This document shows positions 1-29,481 of a stretch of 64,000 nt of DNA, in pieces. The position numbers and the translations under genes are program-made. Every line of letters starts with the position of its first letter. Position 1 is the first letter of the stretch. Where the stretch lies: NCBI RefSeq assembly GCF_017654505.1, contig NW_024472155.1, positions 149,501 to 213,500 on the forward strand, read 5' to 3'. Under the pieces are notes generated by a model. It searched no databases. It saw only the letters and a program-made list of their open reading frames with translations, and was not told the DNA's origin. The DNA is from Polyodon spathula (taxonomy: Eukaryota; Chordata; Actinopteri; Acipenseriformes; Polyodontidae).

Positions 1-3000
1 AGGGTGCAGATTGCCAAGCTTTGCTTGGGGAGGATTGCAGTCAGAAAGCTGGCCCCACTTTGGTTGCTCCCATATTGCAATCTGTGCTGGGATAAATAGA
101 TGTGGCAAAGCAGAGGACCAAGTTTTAATAAAAAATAAGTTCTTCTACATTGACACTACAAAGTGTCATGATAGTCTGTGAGTTCATCTGCTGTACAGTA
201 TAGGGCTGGATTGCAGGATGTCTCAGTCCAAAGCACTTTTTTAATGTGTTACAAATTCTGTGCTGAAATTCTCACCGATTTTATAAATCTGCTTTGTTAA
301 AGCAATCTCTGCAGTTTCTCACCTATATTCCAAAAGGTTTCATGAATTCTACATTGCAAAGTATTTGAAGTAAAGGGTTTTCGTTCCCATCCCTTTGTTA
401 ATAATGAATGCTCTGTTTGTAACGGTAAATGCATAATATAACAAGGGGAAAGCATGTGAAAATACTGTGGTCAGCTTTCATTAGAGTTCTTTACCAAATT
501 CTTCCCTGGTTATGACAGTGCATTTTTCAAACTATAAATACAAGAGACACAGCATGGTCTTTTAAAAAAAGATATAATCTTTTAAATATGTGAAAAAAAG
601 ATATATGTATCTATAAATATATAAGCCCTGCGAGACCTTGATAGCATGTGCACACTGTGGGCCAGGGTGAGCTGGGCTGGCAATAGGAGATAAGGGAGTG
701 AATGTCTGATTGCAGCGCCTGCAGATATTAATAGTAAGAAGCTGGGACCCATCGCTGCTCAAACCACATCACGAGTGACGTGAAGGAAATCGGAAGCGCT
801 CAGCTGCTTCATTAGACAGCTTTGCACGTTACCGAGATACCGTTAATGAGTTTAACCCTCCAAGTCACAAGTGAATCGAGTCTCCCTGCTGGAAACGGGA
901 GCCATGTATAATTAAACCGTGCAAAAGCAAATCTCTTCTGTTACAGTAGCTACTGATACGTGATTGTGAGCTCTTAACAGGTGCATTAAAGGTGAAATGA
1001 ATGCATTCCTCTGCGGATTAGTAAGATTCAGGGATGGGGCTACCAGGCTGTATCTGAGAGCGCATGGTGTGGGGTGTAAGTTAATTAAATTCCTTTTAGC
1101 TGCTTCATCCTCCTCTTGGTTTTTAGACTGAGCTTCTCATACTCTAAGGAGATTTACCTCTCGGTGAACCCGGTCCAGTTTCAGGCACTGTGAATAGCCT
1201 CTGTCTATAGAAATGTGCAGTCTTTATTTTACATATTGGCATTGCTGTAGCCTCTAAGATTAGGGTATAGCAGTTTATCTCTTCTTTTCTCTTTGGTTTT
1301 GCTGTACAATTAAGCTTAAGAGAACTAAACCATAGTAGCGTATGCACAGAAGTGAATCAGAAGTGTTCTCAGTGAGACTGTTATTCCATAAGAGTTAGAG
1401 TAACAATTGCACTGAAGAAGAAAATAAACCTGGACTTCTAAACAGCGTTTCACCGGCTCCAGCACCATAGAGATTGTTGCACACTCACACATGTACACAG
1501 GGACACACATCTGAACACATTAACAATCGCTCCATTGATTTCTCAAAGCTAATGCAGGGAGGGAGAGGAGCACAGTAGCTTGTCCTTGGCATTGGTCTCA
1601 CAGAGCTAGCACACCTGCCCTTCTGTCTACGTCCTGAAAAAGCATCCAGTAATCCAGGGGAATGAAAATAGCAACAAGAAACATACCCTGACTGGGCATC
1701 TCATGAGCAAACAGTGAGTGCCAGTGTGGAATAGTAGCTGCCTCCTCACACCACTCCCTGTTTGTTTCTGGGTTTAGCAAGATTAAACTCGTCTGGAGCT
1801 TGGTTAAAGATTGTTAAAGGTAATTGTTACTATGAAGTCCTGATGCTTGAGCAGTTCAGGGTTTTTTGGAGCTTGCAACATCAGGTCCTTGTGGTATTGT
1901 GAAACTGTTCTTGAGTTCACTGGCTGCTCGGTGCTGCCCCAAAGGATTGTTCAAAACCCACCGTCGGAGGTCTTAAGGTAAAACTGTAAGAAACAGTGCC
2001 CTAAAGAAGGCACTGCTAACTGCTAAGGAAGGAGCTGTACTGTACTTGACTCCCAGTGTTTGAACAGCAAGATAAGCACCAGTGTTTTCCTCTGTGCATT
2101 TCTGCCATTGGGTAGACAATGAGAAGGGTTGAAAAAACTAATCCACTGTTTTTGATTTCCTAAATGCATATATAATATGTTTCAAATAATCCTCTTCTGG
2201 ATGTTAATCCCCTTTTAACTACTGATAATTGAGACCCAAAGAAATCGTAGTAGAAAACAGTGTACTTTATAGAGTATGCCGGTTCGCACCTTGGTAGACA
2301 TCAAAAGCAAAATTTTAAAAGGCAAAAAAAAATTGTAACCTTGGGAGTTATTGATGTAATATTAGGTCTTTGTTGAAAGATACAGTCTCTCCAGGGTATC
2401 AATTTATGAATCGAAAGAAAAAAGTCTTAGCTATAATTTTAGGCAACACATTGTTCTACTAAAGTTACAGGGTAAAAAAAAACACCATAGGAAGTGTGCA
2501 ACAGCGGCACCCATTGGTGGGTTTGTAGAATGCGCTGTCTGGAGTCCTCTTGGCGATTTTGTGACCCAGGAGGTGTGCAGCATGCTCACAGAATCGCTGC
2601 CTTCAGGGGAGGAAAACAAAAATGTTTGCATGTACGTCGGGAGAGCTGAGAAACGATCATTAAGCACGTTTTTTTTCCTGATTTCCTGAAGTTCTGGAAA
2701 TGAATGAAACACATTGTTGCTAGGCGTTTCCTGGGCACCGCATTAGGGCTGTCTGTCTGCTATTGAAACACAGTTAGAGGTGATCAACTGGAAATGAACG
2801 GGGGGAGGGGGGGGGGCTTTCCAGTCAAAAGGCCTGCAGTCTATTGACAGAGTGCTGAGCAATTCCTGATCAGACCACGAGAGGGTTAAAGGTCAAACTG
2901 TGTGCAGTGGACTCGCGGTTCAGTGACCTGTCCTTGACTGCAGGCACTTTGTATTGATCGGCAGCACACTGCAATTGGACAGAGCTGTGAAGAATGGGGG

Positions 3001-6000
3001 AGCCAGCCCTTTTGTTTTCTGTTGTAGGCTGCCAGCCAGTCTTCTCCTAATACCCTGTCGACAGCCAGTGTTGTACACATCTCCACGTTTTGAAAGCAGG
3101 CATAATGTACACTCCACACCCATCAAGTACTGGACAATCTGCATCCCCCGCACTGTTCCTGTTCTTGTAGCAGTGTAGCTTACTGGCAGGCCAGACAAAA
3201 ACAAATCTGTTTTTATAGTGATGATTTGTATGCCCATGGTAATGTTAAAGGAAACCCTTTTTTCATTTTTACACAGCCTGGTGTGTGTATTGTCTTGTTG
3301 CCTAAGCTTTTTCTATAGACTGCTACATGCTGCTCATACTCAATACACATAAGGTATTGCAAGTGTTTTTGCTTGTATATTTTCTGTATTTACAGAAAGT
3401 GTAATAATCAGTGTTGTTTGGCCCTGCGACAGTGTGTGTACATATAACAAATATATTATTTTAAATATATTCTGATTAAATACAGAGATCTCATTTTCAT
3501 ATTTCTTTTGATTTGATATAGCCTGAATATTTTTTCCAAATCTGAAGACTGAAATTCGCCTTCAAATACGTCAACAGAAATAAAGTACTGACGAGCCGTG
3601 CAGTTGTCGAAAGCAGTGCTCCCCAGTATGTAAACGGTAGCAGAATCATTCTTAACCAGCACAGGCAGGCAGTTAGACAGATGGCTCATGTGTTACGCTG
3701 GCCAGGGTCTGCTGGAATGTGCGCTGTCAGAGATGCTCGGAGATTCCCCGCAGGATTCCGGAGTGCCGGGCTTGCCGTGTGCCAGATGGCGCGGTGGTTG
3801 AGCTGCCATTTCACGGGAGCGCTGATGAATATTCATCCCACGGAACAATACTGTCCTGCTGCCTTCTAAACTCGCCCCAAAGAAGCAGAAAATCTGTGCT
3901 TTATTATCCATCGCTAGCCATGCGGCAGGGAGGCCTCTGCTTCACAGACTCCCGTAGTGCAGGAGATGTAATGTGCAACAGCTAGAAGCGCTTGTTCATT
4001 AAATCTCCCAGAGTAATTCTGTTATGGTCTGTCTCTAATCCAGCTATTGCCAGTCAGAGTTACGCACATACTCTTGTTGACTAAGGACAGCTAAGCCACT
4101 GACTTCAATGTGTGCACGTCCAGGTTTATATTAAAGTTGACACTTTCTCTTATGGTATTTAAGACCTACGCTTTGCTGATCATAATCAGCTTCTACATTC
4201 TGCGGTCAGACCCAGAAGGCTTGATATTGAATTGTTTTACTTGGCCATGAATTTGCAGGCATGATTTCTGATTTTGCGCGTTCGTACTAGAGGGGCACTT
4301 GCAAACTTATCGCTCGAGGAGATTTACATCCTGCTGTAGCACAGAGCTGCATCCCCACCATTCAGGATCAGACTTTCTTAACCACATCTCGGAAATGTGT
4401 TGGGATAGCGGGTGTGACGTGAATTCCTGGAGAGAATGAACTTGGATTTTAAAATTGCATTACCTGTGTATTGGAAAGAGGAGACTGAGCCAGGGAAAGC
4501 TATGGGAGAAGTGTCTTTTTTTTTTTTTTTTTCTGTTCCGTTGTATGCAATCTTAACTATCCACGTTCAATAAAGCAGTCAAGTTCTTTTAATTGGTGTA
4601 TGTAAATGCAAGTTGGTAGTTGATTTAGTAAACAATATAATAATCTTTTAAATGGAAAAAAATATATATTAAGTTATTATTCTCAAATTGTTTATGCAAT
4701 GAAAATGGAGCCAACAGTGTGTCATGACTGTTAATGTACAGTGTGTAGGCTGATAATAAATGTAACATAATTTAGAAAAATAAGTATGGCTGGTCTTTCT
4801 GGAAGAGTAGGTGGAGTAATTATTATTTCACAACAAGGAGTGGTTTGTTGAAGTCCAGGTGGATTTACTCAGTTGTGTAGGGGAATGCTGTCAGAAATGT
4901 TTGCTGTTAGCACAGTGTACTGAGCACTACACCTTCCTCGGGATAAGATTAGAAAGCAGAAGCATGCCTACAGGGACACCTCAAGGCTGATTGCGGTTTT
5001 CAGTTGTGCAGTATTGTGACGCAGTCCAGCATCTCTGTACTGTGCCTAACATGCCAACTGTTTCCTTATGAAGATGCCAATGGGTCAGCCTGCATTCGGG
5101 CACAGCTCTGGTATTCCGGACCCCTGTGCTCCCTGATGCTGTTTCTCAAGATGGCACAGAGGTGAAGTGCATCAGAGGGCATCTTGTCTTACCTGCCCCC
5201 TGGTGCACTTAAACCAAAAGATCATGCAAAGAGAGATGAGATTATATTGCTTTATATTTAGAAGTGTTGGTTTATAAGAAGAGATCAGACAATAGACTGC
5301 ACAGTGCAGAGCGGGGGGGGGGGGGGGGCTGTAACAATGCATGATCTAGGAAAACAGAGCTGGTGCTAAAGAGCGTTGCAATCGGTACCTTCCGCTCCCT
5401 GTGCCAGTCTGAACACCAGCTCTGCTCCACTGCTGCCTTGGCTGTGCTGAGCTCAGCTGGGGCGCCTTGGGGATTACGAGTCTCTTCTTGTGCAGCCTGT
5501 GCCGCTCTCATTGGCCGCTGCATTTTTCCAAAGCTGTAATCAGCCCATTAATCCCTTGAGCAGAGGTGATATTTCTCCTAACTGATTGCAAAGAGAAAGC
5601 AGGCGAGAGAGAGCGACAGAGAGGAGAAAGAGAGATGCACACACAGAAGGGGGAAGCCATCAAGCAGGGGATTTTGCTTTTGTATCCATGAATGATTATT
5701 GAGCAGCAGCTCTCACACTCTGAGGGAGTAGTCTGAAGTGGGGCACGGGGGACGCTCCTGTGTAATAGTGTCAGCCAGCCAGCAGCCTCTGGGTTTCTGT
5801 TGTTCTGATTTGAGGGGATTGGAGAGCAGCAAGGCGGCTCCTCCCTTTCCTTGCTACCTCTCCCAGTAAAGGACAACATCTGTATTCCCCAGCCATCAAG
5901 GGCCAGAGCCGGGAGAGGCATGTGCTAATGGGAGGCGAGTGAGGACTCCCGGTGTCGGGGGACAATAGGGGGGGTGTGAAGCCAGGGAGAGGCTGGCAGC

Positions 6001-6139
6001 TGGGAGGGCTGAACGCAGAAGGGCTCTATTGTGGAGGACAGTTCAGCCCGTCACTCTGCTCCAGCTGTCTGCTCAACAGCACTTCTTTTTAAACTGGGGT
6101 TCCTGGACTGGATTACTTGTTTGTCATCCCAGGACCGCA
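1..6139. other. 5' flank of NHSL3; no gene recognised
   Basis: No exon with convincing coding character and splice sites was found here. Short open frames are present on both strands, but none shows a recognisable domain. There are low-complexity stretches: a T-run near 4517-4532 and a G16 run at 5313-5328. The last couple of hundred bases (about 5940-6139) probably hold the 5' untranslated leader of NHSL3, because they run directly into its ATG; no TATA box is obvious. An alternative upstream first exon of NHSL3 could lie here, but I could not identify one. Confidence 0.6.
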
Positions 6140-14785
<8,646 letters not shown>

Positions 14786-15823
14786 TCATATTCGAGAAGG
14801 GTTAAAATCCAAGCTGGCTATCTTGATTTCTTTTTCGTATGTCGAAGCTCTTACTTTATGTTAAGCCTAGTAAAGTGTCAGAAGGACATCCGATCTTACA
14901 AAATACAGTTACAAGATTCACCAGGTGATTCACATTTAAATCTCTTTGCTCCATGAGATACCCTTTCCTGTTTGTTTGTTTTGTTTGCGTGAAGTAAACG
15001 AAGATCGCCTAATTGGATTCTAACCTCATATAATATACTTTTTATTTTGCATGCTTTTGCAGTTGCAAGTAAATCATGCAAGCAAAGCAGTCAAACATCG
15101 CCTTCATCAGCGCTATCATTTACAGCATACTGTAACAATATTGTTAGTTTCACCATGGTTTTGCTGTGCTTTACCTACCGATGTAGAGTTAAACATATAG
15201 CAGCCTCGTGGATGACTTGACCTTGTTTTCAGGTTGTTAGTCCACTGCTGGTAAGTCATACATACAGGGTAGCTCTTTCAGAGTGTCTAAAAGGAAATTC
15301 ATTCATTCATTCATCGCCCTGTTGTCTGGAACTGAAAGCTTTGTCTGCAGTACAGTAGCGTGGCATGCAATTCAGTATTGAAGCACTGGTCAGTAGCACA
15401 TCAATAACTGCAGGTGAAACGCGATAGCATTGCTGAACCGTATCTCTCTCAGCTTTCCAGTGGGGCGCTGCTGCCCTGCACACTAAACCTCAAATGGGGT
15501 ATTAATAGGTAGTTGTCGTTTGTAATTTTGTGAGTAGTTCAAATAATTTACAGATTTTATATTTAAAAAACACTACTGTAGTGTTAGGTTAGTTGCAGTG
15601 TAGAGCTATGTCTATTTTATTGTACAATGGGATGTGTGCTGGTATTGTCCTTAGCATCGTCCATAAATTAATTCCATTCTTTTTTTGTTTTCTTCCCGGA
15701 AGGCATTCATGAAGCTGGAGACACAGAGGCAGTAACTTCATGAAAGACAAATCCAGCTTTTGTTATTGGACTGGTTAATCGTAAATCATAATATTCTCTC
15801 AGGAACCTGGGCAGGTCAAAGTT

Positions 15824-15824
<1 letters not shown>

Positions 15825-15876
<52 letters not shown>
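15825..15876. repeat. (GA)n microsatellite
   Basis: An uninterrupted GA run downstream of NHSL3 exon 6, purine-only on the plus strand. Confidence 0.95.
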
Positions 15877-15880
<4 letters not shown>

Positions 15881-16331
15881 CAGCTACTCAAAGGGAGAAG
15901 AACACTCTTAAACTATTGTAAGCCTTAGCCCCTTAATGGCCTTGATATTTATGCAAAAAAATGGTGTTGGTCTTTAATTTCTATAATGTAATAGCTTTAT
16001 TTTTGATTTTTTTTAAATCTTATTAAGACTTTGCGCTTTGCAAATCCACAAAGCTTTAAACAAGGTCACTTTGGAAGATGGACGTCTTGTTTAGAAGATT
16101 TAGACTCACGCTTGACTGGAGAGGAAATTGCACCACCTGTTGGTCTAGATGGGTAGAAACCAGCACTCAGAAAATAGAGAAAGCTCTGTTGTCTTGCCTG
16201 CCATAGTTAAGAGTCTTTAATTGAAAAAGTCTGAGTGGTCGACCAACGCTTTCACGTGCATAATATAGTGAAGCTTTATTTTTATAAAACAGTGAAAATA
16301 TGCACTATTCCTTTTTGGGGGGTGTAGTTGA

Positions 16332-16337
<6 letters not shown>

Positions 16338-16425
<88 letters not shown>
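16338..16425. repeat. (TA)n microsatellite
   Basis: About 88 bases of perfect TA, the longest dinucleotide run in the window. Confidence 0.95.
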
Positions 16426-16429
<4 letters not shown>

Positions 16430-18967
16430 CCAAATTCCAGATTAAGAATGCCAATAAAATGTCAATTTAATACATTTCTTACGGACCTCGTGCAAAATAA
16501 TTCCTAACAAATATGCAAATAACCTTATAAAAAAGCACTGACTTATAGATTTTTTTTCTTTTTCTAGTGCACATTGAAAACTGAAATTGAAGCCGTTGCT
16601 TTTCTATCTTTCTTTCTTTGTGTTTGCGGTGGAACAGTATGCTGCACTCGACCAAAAGGGATATTGCATCTTTGAAGCAATCTGCAATTGCATCTCAGAG
16701 CTTAGAAAACTGTCGATCAATAAAGTGCTTTGTAAGGTTGCTCAAGACGCCTGCTGTGGTACGGATGCACAGTATAAGGATTGGCACACTGGCGTTTTAA
16801 CGCCTTCAATAAACCTACAAAAGCAAAGCAGCTGTTTCCGAGTTAAGTACCAAGGCAGAACTACAAGGGATACATACACTCTTCCCAGATCTGTGGTCAT
16901 TCCTGTATTTTAATGGAATTCCCTACACGTTTAATGGGATTATCTGGGGGGGTTGTTGTTGTTTTTTGTTTTATTTATATCCCGAAACACCTGACCATCC
17001 AGCCCGACTAGCTACCTGTTGTGGCTCACAGCGTCCGGCAGACTTGTGTAATTGTACAGGGTAGTGTTTGGCTATGCTGGTCCCACTAAAACACAGGTTT
17101 AGCTGAAGTATCTCTGCCTTGGACTTTTCTGTTCTAATAACGCTGTGTGCTAAAAAACAGGCTTTATTATTACCGGTACTCGAAGAGGAGAGACATTGAA
17201 ATCACACCAGAGATCAATCTAAAACCTCTTCCATCTTTCTTCAAAACACAGCTAGAGTACCAGAGAGTTTGTGTATCATCCCCTTCCTCTCCAAGATAGT
17301 GTCATTTCTCAATTCCAAGACTCTTCCATTGTTACAGGGTTGGGGTACAAGGAGCTGAGGCAAGTCCCTGGGTGAGTTTCGTGGTTACTGAGGGTGGGTG
17401 AGACGATGACATGGAATTAATGGAATCATTCTATTGTATCCAGAATGCTGCACTTCACAAAATGCTCAACACCAATTATCTGTAAGACTGAACTTCAAAA
17501 ATGCAATACTGTTGAATCATTTTTTTTTTTTCTTTTTTAATTTAAGATATCTGTCCTGAATTAGTATTTGTTTTTCAGTAGAAGACACTCAAACTATTTG
17601 ATTAGGTATCCCAGGCAGTCTTTCTGTATACTTACTGAAGTTAAATTCTCAAGATATGACGAAAAGATGTCCAGGGAAACCAAGTTAAGGTGGGATCTGT
17701 CTGCAAAAGACAGCCTGAGTGGCATTACATTTGTGTTTATAAAAGTCTTCAGTTATAGCTCAAAGCTGTACTTGTTAAAAGTCATTCTGTCATATCTATA
17801 CCAAGCACTTCACGTTTTCCAAGGTCACATTACTGGCAAAGTATTACTGGTGCAGTACAGGCTCAGGGCAGTTAGGAGCTAATCTTTAAGGTTTTCTATT
17901 AAGTTTGGCTTTTTTTTTTTTTTTTTTTTTAAGATCTGTTTAAGAATAAGCAATATTGTTGTCAGTTTTGCACAGCTTCCCAAACCCCTGGTAAATACAC
18001 TGTACTGTTGTCATCCATACTCCAGATTCCTAACTGGGATTGTGGCCGCTAAGATCAAACTAACACTGGAGCTAAACTGTAAGCAATTTGGTTTCTGTAT
18101 TGGTAGCAGCTTGCTGGTTTAGACGAATCCTCCTAGCAAATTAAGCTTATGCTTTACCTCTAGTGATCTCGACAGGCTTACCTGGAGTTAAGGGTTTGCA
18201 CGCTCCAGCAATGCGTCTCTATCCCCTGGATTACATCTGAATTATGGCATCGCTGTCCTTACAGCAACTTTTAAAAAGTACCAAAAAACAATGATGATTT
18301 TGGGGTATTGTATAAAGCAGTTGCACACAGTCACCACGGTATCTGGCTACAAGGATAGCTGCACTGTATTTAAAATGTATTCCTAGGGTCTACGTATAGA
18401 GAACGTGAAATGGGATTTCCTGAGGGCTGCTTGCGTGCACAAAGAAGTGATGCATTAAACCAGGTGCTGCTGCTTGATAGGGGCAATAGCTGTGAGACTA
18501 AATGCAAATTACTTTGAAATTCATTCCACACCAATTTTCATATGAAAGTTGTATTTGCCCTGAACTGGCTCTGAGTGTGAGGAGTCATTGTATGATATAA
18601 GCTTACAGCGGTACGTGGCAAAAATAAATAAATAAAATAAAATTTAAAAAGTAGTGCTGAGTTAAAGATACTTCTATGGGGAACAGGGTTACTGCCTCTT
18701 TTGTGTATAAATCTAGATTCTATACAGAGCATACTTTCTCTATATTAAGTATTCATTTCAGGCGTAGTTCTGCTTCGTGTGTAATATATTCTGTATAGGT
18801 CTTTCCAGTGACACGGAAAGCAGCACATTGATTTACGGTGACTGACTTCTTTTTGTTTTTTGTAAATGGGGACGGTTCAGTTTTCCAACTTGCTTAAAAC
18901 TGTAACACCTTCTGCCTTGAAAAGCCAAATTAATGTACAGTTCCTATGTCTTTGTTTAAAAAGTTTA

Positions 18968-18973
18968 AATAAA
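18968..18973 (+). terminator. Candidate NHSL3 polyadenylation signal
   Basis: An AATAAA hexamer on the plus strand, about 4.2 kb after the read-through stop of NHSL3 and before the small exon at 19051. It would end the unspliced-tail isoform. Confidence 0.5.
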
Positions 18974-19050
18974 AGCGCCTTAGACCTCTTGAAAGCATCG
19001 ACTTGAGCCGTATCTATTTTTATCTATCTATCTAATCTCATTTTTTTCAG

Positions 19051-19095
19051 GTCTTATAAATGACCTTGCAGATGTCATAGATAACCAATCTAAAG
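19051..19095 (+). CDS. NHSL3: NHSL3 exon 7 (45-nt microexon)
   Basis: A 45-base exon bounded by a polypyrimidine tract plus AG and by a GTAAGT donor. Only the frame set by the exon 6 donor (one base carried over) is open, giving SLINDLADVIDNQSK; the other two frames hit stops. This makes it a credible alternative continuation of NHSL3. The exon that would follow was not securely located. A candidate acceptor at 19603 leads in the required frame to a stop after about 24 codons with no recognisable family sequence. Confidence 0.65.
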
Positions 19096-19117
19096 GTAAG
19101 TATAAATATGAAATATT

Positions 19118-19291
19118 CAGGGATGGAAATAAGGCTCCTATTGCATAGCAGATTCACCCATTGCAAGTTTTAATACAAACTTGGTTAGCCACGGTGTAAG
19201 GTAATAAGCTCAAGCAGGTCTTATTGAACTTCAGAGTAAAACCCAGAATGGTTCAAACTGCTATGCAATGGGAGTCTTCTTTTCATCCCTG
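19118..19291. mobile_element. Foldback MITE-like element, copy 1 (complete)
   Basis: A palindromic element about 174 bp long. It starts CAGGGATGGAAATAAG and ends with the inverted complement ATTCCCATC-type arm closing in CATCCCTG. The arms are inverted over roughly 60 bp, including the TGCTATGCAATGGGAGTC segment. Flanks read AATATTC on both sides, consistent with a 6-7 bp target-site duplication. There is no coding capacity. Related copies occur across the window. Confidence 0.75.
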
Positions 19292-19727
19292 AATATTCTT
19301 GATGTGGTCTAGGCCATAGTGAGGGTTATAATGGCAGATGTAATAAATACCAACAGCCCAGCAAGAAAGAGGCTAGCCAAGCCTTACTGGTTAACGTACA
19401 CTGTTTGGGAAGAGCAGGAAAACTTTATTGAATATTAAATTGCATGTGATATCTACTGATTTACAGTTAGCAGGCTGGTAAAATGAAGGTGACTTACCCT
19501 TTAAAAGACAGTTCTGTTACAATTTCAATCAATGTTGATTATCCTCCTTATTAAGAAATATATATAAACCATAGCGCTTGCACCCACTTTAATTTTATAA
19601 CAGCTCTGAGGTTCTGGAAATCTCAGCCAAGACCTGTGCATCCGAATCTGAGCCAAACACGGGCAAAACTCCCCTGAGCAAATCAAGGGTCAAGACACAG
19701 AAGCCCGGTTTTGTTTATCCTACAGTC

Positions 19728-19733
19728 TTTATT
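19728..19733 (-). terminator. YARS1 polyadenylation signal
   Basis: TTTATT on the plus strand is AATAAA on the minus strand. It lies 190 bases downstream of the YARS1 stop codon and is the first such hexamer found after the gene. Confidence 0.65.
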
Positions 19734-19922
19734 CACCCATGTGGGATCAGATAATGGTGCTTTGTCTCCCCCTGCTGGAGATTGGTACTAAAATAATACC
19801 TGCGTGTGGATCACTGGCATGCAAGGATTCTTAGTTAGAATGTTGAAGAGTAGGGGCAGGCAGAGGATACTTCGGATTTGGAGCGGCTGTTGACTGAAGC
19901 ACGGATTAGGAGGGGTGGTCTC

Positions 19923-26647
<6,725 letters not shown>

Positions 26648-27750
26648 GATGCTAACTTCTTACTGGGGCAGTAGACACTGAAAGAGGAAAAACGTGTCAT
26701 GATCCTTTACCGATTGGTTATTGTATCTTTGAAGGAATGTATATTTGGTTATACAGTCCCTTTCATTGTAAGATTGATTGATCTGGTGAAAAGGTCGTTC
26801 CCACAGCAAAGGAATACAGCTCTCCACACGCTGCAGCGTCATCAGGTAGAATGCTAACAAAATGCTCGGTTTTCACTCAGTAGCCCAGAAAGACTTGCCA
26901 TTACAGTATCACTGCAGGTCAGAGACAACGAAGTGACCTGCACTGTCGTCAGAAAGAGATTAGGACAAGTTATATGCATTAGCAATATGCATTCACTCGA
27001 AACATAGACCATCCGACTCAACACGGGGTGATGTACAGTACTGTGGTGCATTATTCAGAGTGAAATCGGGTGCTGGCAGTCTGGTGGGGCTCATTGACCA
27101 TGCCAAGTGAAACAACAAGTGAAGAAACAGCTCCCCGGATTTGGGGGTGACTGCTGCTGTTCTTGGACTGCGGAGAACAACGATCCACACAAACACAACA
27201 AGCAGCCGATTCTTCAGTTGTTTCTCTTGGATCGGTAAACACCGATGACCCTCATTTGTGCAGAGAGTGATCGAATAATCGCTTCGTGCAGCACTAAAAC
27301 CTATATAGGCAATGTGTAGGTACGATTCACATCGAAGTAATGGGAACGCACTGAGCTAGGGCGCAGTCTGTGCGCTTGGCAGCTTTCCGATTCATCAGCG
27401 CGTTTAATACAAACACACACAAAGAGACAGTAAATCAGTTATGCACAGTAATTAACTGGAACTAGATATTGTATTTTATTCTTCTGGAATTACTATAGCT
27501 GATCTATATTTCTGACTCACCGGTGTCTTGAACCAGGTAACAGCTCCCCAGCGTGCAATGCTGCCGACCCGAGCGGTGACAATGTGTTGCATCAGCGCTC
27601 GGCTGTGATTGATTACAAAGCCTGCGATAGCAGGGAAAGCAATCCAACTTCGATAGAATCGCTTCAGATTCTGCACTTCCATTAACACTAATGCTATTTT
27701 TGCTGATCCGGGACTTATTTGTAACATTGGAATTTTGTTCATAAAAAATT
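26648..27750 (-). promoter_or_regulatory. YARS1 5' UTR intron and promoter region
   Basis: The first coding exon has an acceptor at its upstream end (26678), so a noncoding first exon should lie above it. One candidate donor on the minus strand is at 27515-27520 (GTGAGT). The stretch 27240-27700 is less AT-rich and has scattered CpGs. No TATA box stands out. An open frame at 27476-27742 on the minus strand carries no recognised domain and may be leader sequence. Confidence 0.4.
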
Positions 27751-27978
27751 ACTAACGTTTAACACGGGGGGGGGGGTTGGGGGTGAAAGTTGTGTACTCA
27801 ATAAAATTGTAAATGATTGCAATATAATGTTGTACCACTAGTGTGTCCCATTGCACCGAAAAAAACCAGCAAACCCTTACAGGGCAGTTTGCACACGTCA
27901 TTGCGAGTACTGCAGAGTTCCGAGCGGTCCAGCAATAATCCAGGCTTTACAATAACATCCTCGTTACTTATCAAAAGC

Positions 27979-27984
27979 TTTATT
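27979..27984 (-). terminator. Candidate polyadenylation signal of the B7-like gene
   Basis: TTTATT on the plus strand (AATAAA on the minus). It would give the B7-like gene a 3' UTR of about 1.5 kb (27.97-29.48 kb), which is AT-rich and has no coding features. No better hexamer was chosen, so this is tentative. Confidence 0.4.
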
Positions 27985-29481
27985 ATGAATCACATTACAT
28001 TGCTTTTTCAGTATACTGTACTGCATTAGATGGGGAAGATATTATATTTATCACTCTATTTAATTATATTACAATATATTTTCCTATACATTGACACACT
28101 GTGTTTATGGAGCCAGCAGGGCTAACAGTGTGGATTAAGTTATGAAAACTGAAACTAAAAGGTAGTTCAATACATAACTGTACAATGCAAAACAATGAAG
28201 TGTTGCTTATTGGTATTATTTTAATACAATGCGTACTTAAATTGACAAACTTCAGTGTGTACATGTTTTAAATACAACATTGGTATAACGTAATACTGTA
28301 ATTGTAATAATGCAATACACACTTGCAGTTACAAACAACCAACGCTCAATACTGTTAACGCATCAATATCTGGAAATTCATAAAGACCCTTCCCTCAGTT
28401 ATCACTGACACAAATATGTATGTTTTCTTCTTTAAGTTAGTTACATGGTGAAACATTGTAATGTTATATGGCAATTTTGAAGTCATGGTTGTGATTTAAA
28501 GGTTAATACAAAAAAATATTAATGGAAGAATCAATATTTTGATAACATTCATATCTGTCCTGCTGCTGTATTTAGTCCATGGTTTGCATTGTTCAAAGTT
28601 CCTTGCCACACCACAGTTGGTAGTGATGTACATCAGTAGTAAATAAAGGGTGCAGCAAGTGTAAAACTAAAAGATATGAGTTAAAACACAAGAAGGGATT
28701 GGCAAGTGAGATGGCCATCTCCAGCTATATCAATACACAGTCCAATTCTAACAATTCTGTGACAAGTGCATTTGAGTTATCTTTTATAACACAACCAGGA
28801 TTTAAAAAAAAAAAAAAAAAAAAAAAATCAGTCATTCAGCACGCTGCGCTGTGCTGTGCTGTGCTGTGAATGGGAGCATTTGTGACATCTGCTTATTGAA
28901 CAGAAAAACAAGATTCAGAATCTCAATCAAAGTGAATGGCAGAGACGTTCCACTTATCAGTTAACACTAGACACATTTATAGCAGGTAAGAATTGTGTTA
29001 AGATATCACTATTTAAATAAATACAACACTAAACAAGAGTTTAACAGGAAAAAGGTTATCCAACCAGTACAAAAACAGGCATTTCTCTAGTATAAAAATA
29101 TTGTATGGACAAAAGAAATAAATGACCACCAGTGGCTTTACAATACAACACAAAGTGTTTGATAAATAAGTAACTGTGGTATATACAGTTGTGGCTATAC
29201 CATATAATGTATAGCAGCACAATATAAAAAGTCTCTTTCCTGCTATTTATAGACAAGGTATTCCTGTTTATTCAAACCATTACATCCCTTCTATGAATTT
29301 ATATTGTAGCAGTAAGTCTGAGTTTAAAACCTTTTTCTCCCCCAATCGCTGAAAAGGGCTCTTAATAAACAATGGAGAGACACTGTCCAGGTGAATCTTC
29401 TCAGCAGCACAGACTCTTTCCAGTTTCACAGATTAGCAGCTCATGGGTGGATGATATCTTGCTCCTGTCCAGAGGTGCTGC

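Larger units (their letters stand above)
14786..19050 (+). other. NHSL3 intron 6, or long 3' UTR of a read-through isoform
   Basis: This 4.2-kb stretch has no convincing coding exon. It holds a (GA)n run at about 15825-15876 and a (TA)n run at about 16338-16425. Near its right end an AATAAA signal at 18968-18973 sits in an AT-rich context typical of a vertebrate 3' end. The segment could therefore act in two ways: as intron when exon 6 is spliced to 19051, or as 3' UTR when the exon 6 donor is skipped and translation stops at 14785. Confidence 0.55.

Noticed and set aside
19604..19751. Coding-looking stretch after an AG on the plus strand, considered as the last NHSL3 exon
   Set aside because: The attractive frame does not match the phase left by exon 7, and the in-phase frame stops after about 24 codons. 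It also overlaps the YARS1 3' end.
27476..27742. An 88-codon minus-strand open frame upstream of YARS1
   Set aside because: It has hydrophobic stretches but no family I recognise. More likely leader or intron sequence near the YARS1 promoter.
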